A stretch of 64,000 bases of DNA from Paraburkholderia atlantica (lineage in GTDB: Bacteria > Pseudomonadota > Gammaproteobacteria > Burkholderiales > Burkholderiaceae), in assembly GCF_009362785.1 (NCBI RefSeq), contig NZ_WHNQ01000001.1, forward strand, positions 248,001 to 312,000, read 5' to 3'. The position numbers were made by a program, and so were the translations under genes. The first letter of the stretch is position 1. Each line of letters begins with the position of its first letter. The notes beneath the pieces are model-generated. The model made no database searches and was not told the DNA's origin. It saw only the letters and a list, made by a program, of their open reading frames with translations. Of this stretch, positions 1 through 8,680 are shown piece after piece.

Positions 1-893
1 GGTTCAGCGCCGCAGCGCTCGCTCTAACTGCACTGAGCGCGCACGCCGCGGTCACCGTCACCGACGACAGCGGCGCGACCGTCACCCTCGCCGCGCCCGC
101 ACAGCGCGTGATCAGCCTCGCCCCGCACGTGACCGAATTGCTGTACGCCGCGGGCGGTGGCCCGAAGATGGTCGGCGCGGTGTCGTACAGCGACTATCCA
201 CCCGAAGCGAAACAACTGCCACGCGTCGGCGACAACAAGGCGCTCGACCTCGAACGCATCGTCGCGCTGAAACCGGATTTGATCGTCGTGTGGCGGCATG
301 GCAATGCGCAGCGCCAGCTCGAGCGCTTGCGCGAGCTGCACGTGCCGCTCTTTTTCAGCGAGCCGCGCCGTCTCGACGATATCGCCGTGTCGCTGACGAA
401 GCTGGGCCGGCTGCTCGGCACCTCGACGAGCGCGGACGCGGCGGCGGCCGTCTATCGCGAAGACATCGCCCGTTTGCGCGCGCTGTATGCGAATCGCCCC
501 GTAGTCAGCGTGTTTTATCAGGTATGGGACCGGCCGCTGATGACGCTCAACGGCGAGCACATGATCAGCGACGTGATCGCGCTATGCGGCGGCCGCAACG
601 TGTTCGCGGACCTGCAGCCGCTCGTGCCGACCGTATCGACCGAAGCGGTGCTCGCGGCGAATCCGCAGGCGATCGTCACAGCTGCGTCCGGCGCGACGCA
701 GCCCGACACGACGCTGCCCCAACTCGACACATGGCGCGCGTGGCCGCGTCTCGCGGCCGTCGCGAACAACAACCTGTTTGCGATCGACGGCGATCTGATC
801 AATCGCCCCGCGCCGCGCATCGCACAAGGCGCGCGGCAACTGTGCGAGGACCTCGAACTGGCGCGCTCGCGCACAAACAAACCCGCGCCATGA
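1..893 (+). CDS. btuF: Cobalamin ABC transporter periplasmic binding protein BtuF-like (5' partial)
   Basis: This gene enters from the left edge; its codon frame begins at base 3 and it ends at a TGA at 891-893. The first visible residues are an Ala/Leu-rich stretch ending in SAHAA, consistent with the end of a signal peptide. The body shows the BtuF/FecB-type segments: VISLAPHVTELLYAAG, then SYSDYPPEA, then LERIVALKPDLIVVW. The family binds vitamin B12 or cobinamide in the periplasm and delivers it to BtuCD. It lies on the opposite strand to the btuB-cobC unit and converges on cobC with a 53-bp gap, so it must be transcribed from upstream of the window. A related corrinoid or haem binding protein is possible, but the neighbours favour B12. 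Confidence 0.85.
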   Translation, partial: FSAAALALTALSAHAAVTVTDDSGATVTLAAPAQRVISLAPHVTELLYAAGGGPKMVGAVSYSDYPPEAKQLPRVGDNKALDLERIVALKPDLIVVWRHGNAQRQLERLRELHVPLFFSEPRRLDDIAVSLTKLGRLLGTSTSADAAAAVYREDIARLRALYANRPVVSVFYQVWDRPLMTLNGEHMISDVIALCGGRNVFADLQPLVPTVSTEAVLAANPQAIVTAASGATQPDTTLPQLDTWRAWPRLAAVANNNLFAIDGDLINRPAPRIAQGARQLCEDLELARSRTNKPAP

Positions 894-946
894 CGCGCCG
901 CGGGTCGCCCAAGAAACACGCTCAGTTCTGCGGATGACCACGCGGT

Positions 947-1537
947 TCACGCATTCCATCGCACCAGCGACCACTGCAGCGTCTCGTCGTTACGCCGCAA
1001 CCAGACGATCCCCGCCATATCGAGCGACCACTGCAGACAACGCGCGAGCGGCACCTCCAGCACCCACGACGCGATCGCGCGCATCACGCCAGCGTGCGTA
1101 ACCACGTACGCGGGCGACAGCTCGCGCGTCAGCGCGAACGCATCGAACCACGCTCGCACACGCGCGACGAATTGCGCGACGCTCTCGCCGCCATGCGCGC
1201 GCGCATGCTCGAAATTGGCGGCCCAGTCGTCGAGCTGGGCGCGATCGATCGTATCCCAGCGCTGCGCTTCCCAGTCGCCGAAATCCATCTCCTTCAGACG
1301 CTCGTCGTGGCTGACCACGCAGCCGAAGTCGTTGGCGATCTCGTTCGCGAGCGCGGCGCAGCGCGTGAGCGGACTCGTGATCAGCACGCGCGGCGCCGGC
1401 ACCTGCAAGCTCGCGAGCTTGACCGCCAACGCATTGGACGTGACCTCGGCGCTTTCCGCCAACGCGACATCACTATGGCCGTAACAAACCCCCGCCTCGA
1501 GCGCGACAGCGGGATGTCGAATCAGGACGATATCCAT
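947..1537 (-). CDS. cobC: Alpha-ribazole phosphatase CobC (histidine phosphatase family)
   Basis: The 196-residue protein has the phosphoglycerate-mutase-like fold signature: R7-H8 in LIRHP supplies the phospho-accepting histidine, TSPLTRC lies at 54-60, FGDWE at 86-90, and the second catalytic histidine H148 is in VVTHAG. The family removes the 5' phosphate from alpha-ribazole phosphate (or from adenosylcobalamin phosphate) late in nucleotide-loop assembly. The start at 1537 overlaps the 3' end of cobS by 16 bp, which implies translational coupling. It is the last gene of the leftward cobalamin unit. The motifs alone would fit any histidine phosphatase; the cobS/cobT context gives the specific call. 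Confidence 0.88.
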   Translation of the reverse strand: MDIVLIRHPAVALEAGVCYGHSDVALAESAEVTSNALAVKLASLQVPAPRVLITSPLTRCAALANEIANDFGCVVSHDERLKEMDFGDWEAQRWDTIDRAQLDDWAANFEHARAHGGESVAQFVARVRAWFDAFALTRELSPAYVVTHAGVMRAIASWVLEVPLARCLQWSLDMAGIVWLRRNDETLQWSLVRWNA

Positions 1538-2298
1538 GCAAGCCCCACCAGATAGATGCTCAATTCGAAGATCTGCTGCGCGAAGCCGAGACAGTCACCG
1601 GTATAGCCGCCGATGCGTCTGACGAAATAACGGCCCATCGCGAAGCGCAGCGCCAACAGCACCACACCCGTGAGCGCGGCGAAACGCCAGTCGGGCGCGC
1701 CGGGGCCGTTCGGCCACAGCAGCCACGGCAGCCCGAACAGCGCGGCGCACAGCAGCTCCGGCCCGCTCAGACGCTGCGCGACCGGCTTGGCTTTGCCTGC
1801 GGCGCGCACATAGTCGAGCGTGGCCAGATAACTGATCGCGCACGCGCGGCTCGCGCCATGCGCCGCAACCATCAGACTTGCGGCGCAGAGCGGCGGCAAA
1901 GCGGCGAGCGTTTGCCACTTGATCGCCAACGCGATCACGAGCGCGATGGCACCGAAAGCACCGATGCGCGAGTCCTGCATGATGCGCAACGCATCGTCTC
2001 GCGTATAGGCGCCACCGAACGCATCGACGCAATCGGCCAGACCGTCCTCGTGGAACGCGCCCGTCAGCAGCAGCGACGCGGCCATCGACAGCAGCACCGC
2101 GACGCCCGCCGGAAACACACGCAGCGCGGCCAGATAGACGAGCGCGCTGAAGCCGCCGACCAGCACGCCGACGAGCGGAAAATAACGCGCCGCCGCGTTC
2201 AGATAATGCGGCTCATAGCCGACCCAGCGCGGCACCGGCACGCGCGTGAAGTAACCGAGCGCCGTGAAGAAATAGCGCAGTTCCGCGAGCGGGTTCAT
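1522..2298 (-). CDS. cobS: Adenosylcobinamide-GDP ribazoletransferase (cobalamin synthase) CobS
   Basis: A 258-residue integral membrane protein that joins alpha-ribazole to adenosylcobinamide-GDP. The start at 2298 is chosen because it gives MNPLAELRYFFTALGYFTR, the usual CobS beginning; the open frame extends about 100 codons further upstream but that part is composition noise overlapping cobT. The acidic signature HEDGLAD is at 83-89, followed by FGG and DSRIGAFG near 109-116, and several hydrophobic segments follow. It starts 73 bp after cobT ends and overlaps cobC by 16 bp at its end. Length matches the family. Confidence 0.93.
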   Translation of the reverse strand: MNPLAELRYFFTALGYFTRVPVPRWVGYEPHYLNAAARYFPLVGVLVGGFSALVYLAALRVFPAGVAVLLSMAASLLLTGAFHEDGLADCVDAFGGAYTRDDALRIMQDSRIGAFGAIALVIALAIKWQTLAALPPLCAASLMVAAHGASRACAISYLATLDYVRAAGKAKPVAQRLSGPELLCAALFGLPWLLWPNGPGAPDWRFAALTGVVLLALRFAMGRYFVRRIGGYTGDCLGFAQQIFELSIYLVGLAWISS

Positions 2299-2371
2299 GG
2301 GCGTGACGAGTGCATGTTTGCAGCGATGCGGGCGGAGCTTCGCGTTCCCGCGAAGCATGGGTTCGAGCGCG

Positions 2372-3433
2372 TCACGGTTCGCGATCCGCGACGCCTGCGG
2401 AATCGAAGCTGGCCATCTCGTTGACGAAGGCCACCGCCGCGCGCAGCAGCGGCACCGCGAGCGCGGCGCCGGTGCCCTCGCCGAGCCGCATGTCGAGCGA
2501 CAGCAGCGGCTGCGCGCCGAAATGGTCGAGCATGCGCCGATGGCCAGCCTCGTTCGACGCATGCGCGAACACGCAGTACTCGCGCACTGCGGGCGCCAGC
2601 GCATCGGCGACCAGCAGCGCGGACGTCGCGATGAAGCCGTCGACGAGGATCGTCATGCGCGCCTCGGCGGCCGCCAGAAACGCGCCCGCCATCATCGCGA
2701 TTTCGAAGCCGCCGAAGGTCGCGAGCACGTCGAGCGGCGCGCATGCGTCGGCATGACGCGCGAGCGCCGCCGCGAGCACGTTGCGCTTCTTCGCGAGTCC
2801 GGCATTGTCGAGACCGGTGCCGCGGCCGACGCAGTCGTCGATCGGCACGCCGCACAGGCGGCTCATCAGACACGCGGCCGCCGATGTGTTCGCGATGCCC
2901 ATCTCGCCGAAGCCGATCACGTTGGTGCCGAGCGCCGCATGATGACGCACGCGCGCGGCGCCCGCCTGCATCGCGGCGAGCGATTCGGCGTGCGTCATCG
3001 CTGGCTCGTGAGCGAAGTTGCGCGTGCCGCGCCCGACCGGAATGTCGACGAGTCCGTCCGTCGACGGCAGCGGCGTCGCAATACCCGCGTTGACCACTTC
3101 GAGTTCGAGACCGGCGACGCGGCTGAGCGCATTGATCGCCGCGCCGCCCGCAATGAAGTTCGCGACCATCTGCGCGGTCACCGCTTGCGGATACGGGCTC
3201 ACGCCTTCGGCGGCGATACCGTGATCGCCCGCGAAAACGATCATCGCGGGACGCCGCACGGTGGGATGTGTACTGCGCTGGATCAGACCCATCTGGCGCG
3301 CGAGCGTCTCGAGCCGGCCGAGGCTGCCGGGCGGTTTGGTGCGCGTATCGATGATCCGTTGCAACTCGGCGCGCAGCGTCTGATCGAGCGGCGCGACTTC
3401 GGGCAAACCGGCCGGGAGTGGGATGCGAGTCAT
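2372..3433 (-). CDS. cobT: Nicotinate-nucleotide-dimethylbenzimidazole phosphoribosyltransferase CobT
   Basis: A 353-residue enzyme that transfers the phosphoribosyl group of nicotinate mononucleotide to dimethylbenzimidazole, making alpha-ribazole phosphate, the substrate for the CobC step. The N-terminal TKPPGSLGRLE segment (about 32-42), the VFAGDHGIAAEGVS segment and the C-terminal GEGTGAAL loop containing the catalytic-type glutamate E319 are all present. Length is typical. The gene follows btuD by 33 bp and precedes cobS by 73 bp in the same orientation. No cobU/cobP kinase gene lies in the window, so that activity must be encoded elsewhere, perhaps upstream of btuF. Confidence 0.94.
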   Translation of the reverse strand: MTRIPLPAGLPEVAPLDQTLRAELQRIIDTRTKPPGSLGRLETLARQMGLIQRSTHPTVRRPAMIVFAGDHGIAAEGVSPYPQAVTAQMVANFIAGGAAINALSRVAGLELEVVNAGIATPLPSTDGLVDIPVGRGTRNFAHEPAMTHAESLAAMQAGAARVRHHAALGTNVIGFGEMGIANTSAAACLMSRLCGVPIDDCVGRGTGLDNAGLAKKRNVLAAALARHADACAPLDVLATFGGFEIAMMAGAFLAAAEARMTILVDGFIATSALLVADALAPAVREYCVFAHASNEAGHRRMLDHFGAQPLLSLDMRLGEGTGAALAVPLLRAAVAFVNEMASFDSAGVADREP

Positions 3434-3466
3434 AGGTGTGATTGAGACAAGATATGGGGGTAAATA

Positions 3467-4321
3467 TCAGCCTGACTGTCCGTCATGTCCGGCTGGCGAT
3501 TCATGACGCGTGCGCGGCGCGGGAATCAGCGCCTCGTGCTCGCCGTCGCGAATCAGAATCAGCGGATAGCCGAACGCGCGGCTCGTCAACGCGGGCGTCA
3601 GCACGTCGCGCACCGGGCCCGCATACGCGCCGCCCGCGCCGTCGAGCAGCAACGCGTGCGTCGCGAAGCGGCGCGCGAGGTTCAGGTCGTGGCATGAGAA
3701 CAGCACGCTGCGCGGTATGTTGCGTCCCGGTTCGCGCGTCCATGCGACGAGCGCTTCGAGGCAGTCGATCTGATGATGCAGGTCGAGATGCGACAACGGT
3801 TCGTCGAGCAGCAACAGCGGCGCGTCCTGGCACAGCACTGCAGCAAGCGCGACGCGCTGACGCTCGCCGCCCGATAGCGACAGCACGTCGCGCGCCGCAA
3901 AGTCCGCAAGGCCGAGCGATTCGAGCGCCGCCTGCGCGGCCGCGCGATCTTCATCGCGCTCCCAGCCCCAGCCGCCCAGATGCGGGAAGCGGTTCAGCAG
4001 CACGATGTCGAGCACACTTGCATTGAACGCATCGGCCGCGCTTTGCGGCATCAGCGCGCGGCGCCGGGCGAGCGGCAGCGGCTGCCAGTCGGCCACGCGC
4101 ACGCCATCGAGTTCGACATGGCCCGCCGCCGGATGCAACAGGCCTGCCAGCGTCGACAGCAAGGTGGTCTTGCCCGCGCCGTTCGGCCCGGCGATACACC
4201 AGACTTCGCCCGCGTTGAAGGTGTGCGTGAACGCGTCGAGCAAGGTGCGCGCGCCGGCGCGCAACGTCAGGCGCTGCGTGCTCAGCATGGCAGAGGTCGG
4301 GTTGGGTTCGGCTTGCATCAT
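3467..4321 (-). CDS. btuD: Cobalamin ABC transporter ATP-binding protein BtuD-like
   Basis: A 284-residue ABC ATPase. Walker A GPNGAGKT is at 45-52, the Q-loop glutamine at 93, signature LSGGERQRV at 149-157, Walker B LLLLDEP at 169-175, and the switch histidine H211 in SCHD. The start at 4321 is preferred because its ATG overlaps the TGA of the upstream permease (ATGA), a standard coupling arrangement; a second ATG directly follows at 4318. The open frame extends upstream to 4729 but overlaps the permease. It would energise the BtuC-like permease for B12 import. Iron-siderophore transporters have the same architecture, so specificity rests on the riboswitch and cob neighbours. Confidence 0.88.
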   Translation of the reverse strand: MMQAEPNPTSAMLSTQRLTLRAGARTLLDAFTHTFNAGEVWCIAGPNGAGKTTLLSTLAGLLHPAAGHVELDGVRVADWQPLPLARRRALMPQSAADAFNASVLDIVLLNRFPHLGGWGWERDEDRAAAQAALESLGLADFAARDVLSLSGGERQRVALAAVLCQDAPLLLLDEPLSHLDLHHQIDCLEALVAWTREPGRNIPRSVLFSCHDLNLARRFATHALLLDGAGGAYAGPVRDVLTPALTSRAFGYPLILIRDGEHEALIPAPRTRHESPAGHDGQSG

Positions 4322-5400
4322 CGGCGGCGTTTGAGCAGCATCCACAGGAACACCGGCACGCCGACCAGCGAAGTAATCACGCCGACCGGCAATTGCGCGG
4401 GCGCGATCACGGTACGCGCGATCAGATCCGCGCCCATCACCGCGACACCGCCGCCGAGTGCGGCCGCCGGCAGCAGCATGCGCTGGTCGTTGCCGAACGC
4501 GAGCCGCAGCATGTGCGGCACGACGAGGCCGACGAAGCCGATCGTGCCCGCGGTCGTCACCGCCGCGGCCGCCGCCAGCGACGCGACCAGATACACCCGC
4601 AAACGCAGCGGCATCACCGCGACGCCCAACGCTTGCGCGGCCGCGTCGCCGCGCAGCAGCACGTTCAGACGCGGCGCGGCCGGCACGATCGCGAACAACA
4701 CGAGCGCGAGCGCGATCAGCGCGGTCCACGGCAGCGCGCCGCCGTTGAGGTCGCCGGTCAGCCAGAACAGCATGCCGCGCAGACGGCTATCGGGCGCGAG
4801 ATTGAGCAGCAGCGTGATCATTGCGCCCCACCCGGCCGCGATCACCGCGCCCGTCAACAGCAAACGCGGCGACGTGTCCTGCGGCTCGCCGCGCCACAGT
4901 TCGCGACGCGCGAGGCCGAGCACCAGCAGGATCGACACGAACGCACCCGCGAACGCGCTCGCATCGACGATCCACCATGCGCCGCCCGCGATCATCGCGA
5001 CCAGCGCGAAGGTGGCCGCGCCGCCCGACACGCCGAGCACGTACGGCTCGGCCAACGGATTGCGCAGCAGCACCTGCAGCAGCGCGCCGGCGAGCGCGAG
5101 CAACGCGCCGCACGCGAAGCCCGCGAGCGCGCGCGGCAAACGCAACGTGCGCACGATTTCGCCGGCGAGATCGTCGGTGCCCGTGGCGCCGAACGTGTGC
5201 GTTGGCACGAGCGCTGCAAGCACACGCGACGGCGCGAGCGGCACGCTGCCGAGCACCAGCGACGCGCCGAGCAGCCCGACGGCCGCGAGCGCGAGCCCGA
5301 GCCAGATCGCGGCCGCGCGTTTCGCGTTCATCGGGCGCGGCGTTGCCATCGCGGCGGATAGAGAACCCGACGCGCGACTCATCCGCGTGCGCTCACGCAT
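4318..5400 (-). CDS. btuC: Cobalamin ABC transporter permease BtuC-like (FecCD family)
   Basis: A 360-residue polytopic inner-membrane protein with the FecCD family layout of roughly nine to ten hydrophobic segments. Characteristic pieces include LRLPRALAGFACGALLALAGALLQVLLRNPLAEPYVLGVSGG and GFVGLVVPHMLRLAFGNDQR (cytoplasmic coupling region). The start is uncertain: ATG codons at 5400 and 5382 both precede the first membrane segment and neither has a convincing ribosome site. The gene begins about 22 bp after btuB and overlaps btuD by 4 bp. It would form the translocation channel paired with BtuD and fed by a BtuF-type binding protein. Confidence 0.88.
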   Translation of the reverse strand: MRERTRMSRASGSLSAAMATPRPMNAKRAAAIWLGLALAAVGLLGASLVLGSVPLAPSRVLAALVPTHTFGATGTDDLAGEIVRTLRLPRALAGFACGALLALAGALLQVLLRNPLAEPYVLGVSGGAATFALVAMIAGGAWWIVDASAFAGAFVSILLVLGLARRELWRGEPQDTSPRLLLTGAVIAAGWGAMITLLLNLAPDSRLRGMLFWLTGDLNGGALPWTALIALALVLFAIVPAAPRLNVLLRGDAAAQALGVAVMPLRLRVYLVASLAAAAAVTTAGTIGFVGLVVPHMLRLAFGNDQRMLLPAAALGGGVAVMGADLIARTVIAPAQLPVGVITSLVGVPVFLWMLLKRRR

Positions 5401-5421
5401 GCGGCCAACCCGGCGCGCGCG

Positions 5422-7353
5422 TCACTGCTGCTGCCAGCCGAGCGTGACGTACGCACCGCGTCGCGGCGAGTTATACGAGTAGGCCGTTTCATAGTCCTTG
5501 TTGAACAGATTGTCGATTTGCGCGCTGACGTACCACGCCTTCGTGACGTTGTAGCGCGCGGACAGATTCACGATGCCATAGCCGCCCAGGTTGCCGGTGC
5601 TGTCGGTACGCGGACCGCTGACGATCCACTCGCCGCCAACCCGCCATCCACCGATGCTGCGGTTCACCGCGAACGACCCAAAGCGTCGGGCGCGCCGCAC
5701 GAGGTCGGTACCGCTGTCGAGATCGACCGGGTTCTGCACCGTAAACGTCGCGCGTACGTCGGTCTTGCCGACATGACCGCTCCACGATCCTTCGAGTCCC
5801 TGCACCTTCGCATGGCCGACGTTCTCCGCGAGATAGATGCCGGGGATCGTCTGCACGTAGTTGATCAGATTCGTATAGCGCGTCTGGAATGCGTTCAGAC
5901 GCATCACGCCGAGCGCATCGGTCGCGTACTGCACAGCGGCTTCGACCGAGTGACTGCGCTCGGGCTGGATCGACGGGTTGCCGCTGATCGGATAGTACAG
6001 ATCGTCGAAGCTCGGCGCGCGGAACGCATCCGAATAGCTTGCGGTTACCTTCCAGTGCGACGTGATGTCGAAACCGTAGCCGAGATAGTAACTGTTCGCT
6101 CCGCCGAAATCGGAGTACTGGTCGCGGCGCACGTTGGCCTGAATCTGGTTGCGCCCGAAGCGCGCGCTGTAGCCCCCGAAGACCGAATCGACGTGACGGT
6201 CGGGCGCGGCGAAGGTGTCGGAGTCGAGAGTCTGGTCGAGATGCTCGTAGCCGAATTGCAGCTTCTGGTTCGCGGCGAGCGCGAAATCGTTCTGCCACGT
6301 GTACTGGCGATTGTCGGTATCGAAGCGGTCGTCGTAGATGCCATTGGTGTTCGATACGCTGCGGTCGTCGCCCTCGGCGACCGTGAAGTGAGTGGTCCAC
6401 CAGTCGGTCAGCTTGCCGTTCGCGAACACCGACACCTGACGCACCTTGCTATAGAGGTTGTTCAGATCGGTCGGCACGCCGTACGCATTGTCGTAGCTGT
6501 TGTTGTTGTTCGACTGAAAGTAGCTGACGCCCGCGTCCCACTTGTCGGTGAACTTGTGACGCAGCGAAGCGCTGATGCTCTCGTTCAGATTGCCGTTCGC
6601 GTTCGGATTCGCGGCCGGCGCCTCGAGCGGATTGAGCGACGAAAAGCCGTCGTCCTTCGTGCGCGCGAGCGAGATGTTGAAGGTCGTGCGGCCGTCCTGA
6701 TCGAGCGCGCCGTTCACGCCGGCCGTTTGCGTCTGCGTGTGATAGCTGCCGTAGCCGACCGAGAAATTGAAACGCGGCGGATGAGCGCCGCCGTCTTTCG
6801 TGAACACCTGCACGACGCCGCCGATCGCGCCCGAGCCGTACAACGCCGACACGTTGCCGTTCACGACTTCGACGTGATCGACCTGGTCGAGCGGAATCTG
6901 TGCGAGCTGAGCGGAGCCGAGACTGACCGAATCGACGCGCACGCCGTCGATCAGCAGCAGCGATTGCGTCGACGACGCGCCGCGCAGAAAGAGGCTCGTG
7001 GTCGAACCGGGGCCACCCGCGCGCGAGATTTGCGCGCCCGGCGCGAGTCGCAACAGGCCGGGCAGATCGGTCGCGGTCGTGTCGGCGATGTCCTGCTGAT
7101 CGAACTGCGTGGTCTGCGGGATCGCGTCGCGCAACGCTTGCGCTCCGCGTTGTGCGGTCACGACGATCGGCGACAGCACGTTGCCCGGCGCATCGGCGGA
7201 AGTGGAATTGGCCGCGTCGGCAATGTTTGCGGCGTTCGCGCTGCTGGCATCCGTAGCGGACGATGAAGACACAGGCTCGGCGCTTTGCGCATGCACGACG
7301 AGCGGCAGGCTCGCGAACGCGAGCAGCGTCGCGCGGGCGATGGGGGACAGCAT
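5422..7353 (-). CDS. btuB: TonB-dependent outer-membrane cobalamin receptor BtuB
   Basis: A 643-residue outer-membrane receptor. The N-terminus carries a signal peptide ending near VVHAQ, then an Ala/Ser-rich linker, then a TonB-box-like IVVTA at 63-67. The plug domain follows, with LLRLAPGAQI, LFLRGASSTQSLLLIDGVRV and VEVVNGNVSALYGSGAIGGVVQVFTK, and the rest is beta-barrel rich in aromatic residues. It imports B12 across the outer membrane using TonB energy. It is the first gene after a cobalamin riboswitch, and btuC and btuD follow directly, which supports B12 as the ligand over other siderophore-type ligands. Confidence 0.92.
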   Translation of the reverse strand: MLSPIARATLLAFASLPLVVHAQSAEPVSSSSATDASSANAANIADAANSTSADAPGNVLSPIVVTAQRGAQALRDAIPQTTQFDQQDIADTTATDLPGLLRLAPGAQISRAGGPGSTTSLFLRGASSTQSLLLIDGVRVDSVSLGSAQLAQIPLDQVDHVEVVNGNVSALYGSGAIGGVVQVFTKDGGAHPPRFNFSVGYGSYHTQTQTAGVNGALDQDGRTTFNISLARTKDDGFSSLNPLEAPAANPNANGNLNESISASLRHKFTDKWDAGVSYFQSNNNNSYDNAYGVPTDLNNLYSKVRQVSVFANGKLTDWWTTHFTVAEGDDRSVSNTNGIYDDRFDTDNRQYTWQNDFALAANQKLQFGYEHLDQTLDSDTFAAPDRHVDSVFGGYSARFGRNQIQANVRRDQYSDFGGANSYYLGYGFDITSHWKVTASYSDAFRAPSFDDLYYPISGNPSIQPERSHSVEAAVQYATDALGVMRLNAFQTRYTNLINYVQTIPGIYLAENVGHAKVQGLEGSWSGHVGKTDVRATFTVQNPVDLDSGTDLVRRARRFGSFAVNRSIGGWRVGGEWIVSGPRTDSTGNLGGYGIVNLSARYNVTKAWYVSAQIDNLFNKDYETAYSYNSPRRGAYVTLGWQQQ

Positions 7354-7459
7354 GGGATGACATTCCTGTGGATAGCGTGCGCGGCCTGCTTCCCCGCGGG
7401 CCGACGCGTCACGAGGCGTCCCCTTGTTTAACGTTTTCGCGGGGACGTCCCTCTTTTCT

Positions 7460-7697
7460 GGCCGGTATCCGGGCTACGACACATCGATCCCGCCTTCCCA
7501 CGCGTGACGCGCAGTGGCACACTCGCAGGTTGAACTTCCAACCTTGCGATTAGGACCGACCTGCATGAGCACATCACATGCGGTCGTTTACCGTTGCGGG
7601 GGCAGCGCAGGTTCGCGCATCCGGTTTTGGCACCGCGCGCGCCCTGCTTCCCGTTTAACTGCGCGCGCCGAAAAGCGCGCGCGGGCACCAGAGTGCG
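7460..7697 (-). ncRNA. Cobalamin riboswitch in the btuB leader
   Basis: Read on the minus strand, the segment contains the hallmark conserved elements of the cobalamin aptamer in order. A GGTGCC-type 5' element comes first, then a TTAAACGGGAA element, then CTGCGCTGCCCCCGCAACGG, which is the most conserved stretch of the family. The B12-box region follows, starting at GCCACTG and ending at CCCGGATACCGGCC. It begins a few bases after a good promoter and ends about 100 nt before the btuB start. No poly-U terminator is visible between the aptamer and btuB, so control is more likely at translation initiation than by termination. B12 binding would shut off btuB and the downstream btuCD-cobTSC genes. 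Confidence 0.95.
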
Positions 7698-7700
7698 GGA

Positions 7701-7729
7701 AGTGTAGGAGCGGCCTCGCGGGGCGTCAA
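7701..7729 (-). promoter_or_regulatory. Sigma70-type promoter of the riboswitch/btuB transcript
   Basis: On the minus strand TTGACG (bases 7729-7724) is separated by exactly 17 bp from TACACT (7706-7701). This predicts transcription starting near 7694, just ahead of the first conserved riboswitch element. The match to TTGACA-N17-TATAAT and the placement make this a strong candidate. Confidence 0.75.
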
Positions 7730-7927
7730 GAAAGGTCCCTAGGAGCGCAAGCCGTTCTGTTGAATGCAGGTTATTGTCCGATGGATTGCCGGCCTTTTAT
7801 CTTATGGTCGACGATACAACTCGCAACGAACCTGCACGAAGCGATGCTGTTACGTCTCGAAACGAGACAATTGTCGGAACCTGTAATATTCCGCGCTAAA
7901 ATGCGATGTCTTTAGAGGACGCAGCAC
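7730..7927. other. Intergenic region between the btuB promoter and the zapB-like gene
   Basis: About 200 bp between divergent transcripts. I see no gene in it. Its right half is AT-rich and should hold the promoter of the rightward zapB-like/zapA unit. Candidate boxes are TTGTCG at 7871 and TAAAAT at 7897, but the 20-bp spacing is poor, so no specific promoter is called. An AGAGGA ribosome site lies just before the ATG at 7928. Confidence 0.4.
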
Positions 7928-8287
7928 ATGCTCACCGAACTCGAATCACTCTCCCAGAATATCGGCAAGCTGATTGCGATCAGCCAGCGCCACAACGAAG
8001 CGCGGATCGCGCTCGAAGAGCAGCTCGCGCAAACGCGTGCCGAAGTGCAAGCCACGCACGCGGAACTCTCGCAATTGCGTGCCGAGCGCGACGCACTGCA
8101 AGCCGAACGCGACGCGCTGTCCGCCAAGATCGACGACGCTCAAGTGCGCCTGAATGCGATTCTCGAAAAATTGCCGCGCGCACGCGCGAGCAGCGAACCG
8201 GATAACCAGCTCGATCTGCTCGAGTCCGCCCAGCCCGAACACGAGGAAGCGGAAAGCGACGTGAGCCGACACGGAGAAAGCGCATGA
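7928..8287 (+). CDS. Small coiled-coil protein, ZapB-like (TIGR02449-type), upstream of zapA
   Basis: A 119-residue soluble protein whose first ~80 residues form one long coiled coil: Leu/Ala heptads with repeated Glu, Gln and Arg, including two near-identical RDALQAERDAL/RDALSAKIDDA turns. The C-terminal third is acidic and probably disordered. Its stop overlaps the zapA start as ATGA, so the two are translationally coupled. Small coiled-coil proteins encoded directly before zapA are known in proteobacteria and are annotated as cell-division ZapB-like. That role is inferred from position and coiled coil, not from a catalytic motif. Confidence 0.7.
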   Translation: MLTELESLSQNIGKLIAISQRHNEARIALEEQLAQTRAEVQATHAELSQLRAERDALQAERDALSAKIDDAQVRLNAILEKLPRARASSEPDNQLDLLESAQPEHEEAESDVSRHGESA

Positions 8288-8598
8288 CCACCAAGCAGAT
8301 CGAAGTATCGATTCTCGAAGTACCCTACCGTCTCGCCTGTTCGCCGGAAACGGAAGGCGCGCTGCTCGAGGCGGTCGCGCGCGTCGACGCCGAGATGAAG
8401 AAAATTCGCAGCGGCAGCAACGTGCGCGGCACCGATCGCATCGCGGTGATGGCTGCGCTGTCGCTGGCATCGGAACTGCTTAAGCTGCAAAGCAGTGTGC
8501 GACACGGAGAAGCATTTCCTGCTGAAGAAATCCGGCGTACAATGCAGCAAATGAACGAACAGCTAGGTACTGTGATTGAGCAGTACAACATGCAGTAA
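8284..8598 (+). CDS. zapA: Cell division protein ZapA
   Basis: A 104-residue protein with the ZapA pattern: a short N-terminal globular part (KQIEVSILEVPYRLACSPETEGALLEAVARVDAEM) and a C-terminal helix that would dimerise as a coiled coil. ZapA bundles FtsZ protofilaments at the division ring. Length is normal for the family. The start overlaps the preceding coiled-coil gene by 4 bp. The gene is followed by 6S RNA, the conserved zapA-ssrS order of many proteobacteria, which supports both calls. Confidence 0.9.
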   Translation: MTTKQIEVSILEVPYRLACSPETEGALLEAVARVDAEMKKIRSGSNVRGTDRIAVMAALSLASELLKLQSSVRHGEAFPAEEIRRTMQQMNEQLGTVIEQYNMQ

Positions 8599-8680
8599 GC
8601 AGTAGTTGACTCAATAGCAGGCCGGTTTCGAACCGGTCACTTGTTCAACGGTTGGTGTTGTTGCTTCATCGGTTTAGCTT

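Noticed and set aside
7871..7902. Sigma70 promoter TTGTCG...TAAAAT for the zapB-like gene
   Set aside because: The spacing is 20 bp and the -35 match is weak; not strong enough to call.
7514..7915. 133-codon plus-strand frame
   Set aside because: Runs antisense across the cobalamin riboswitch and its promoter; no protein-like conservation signs.
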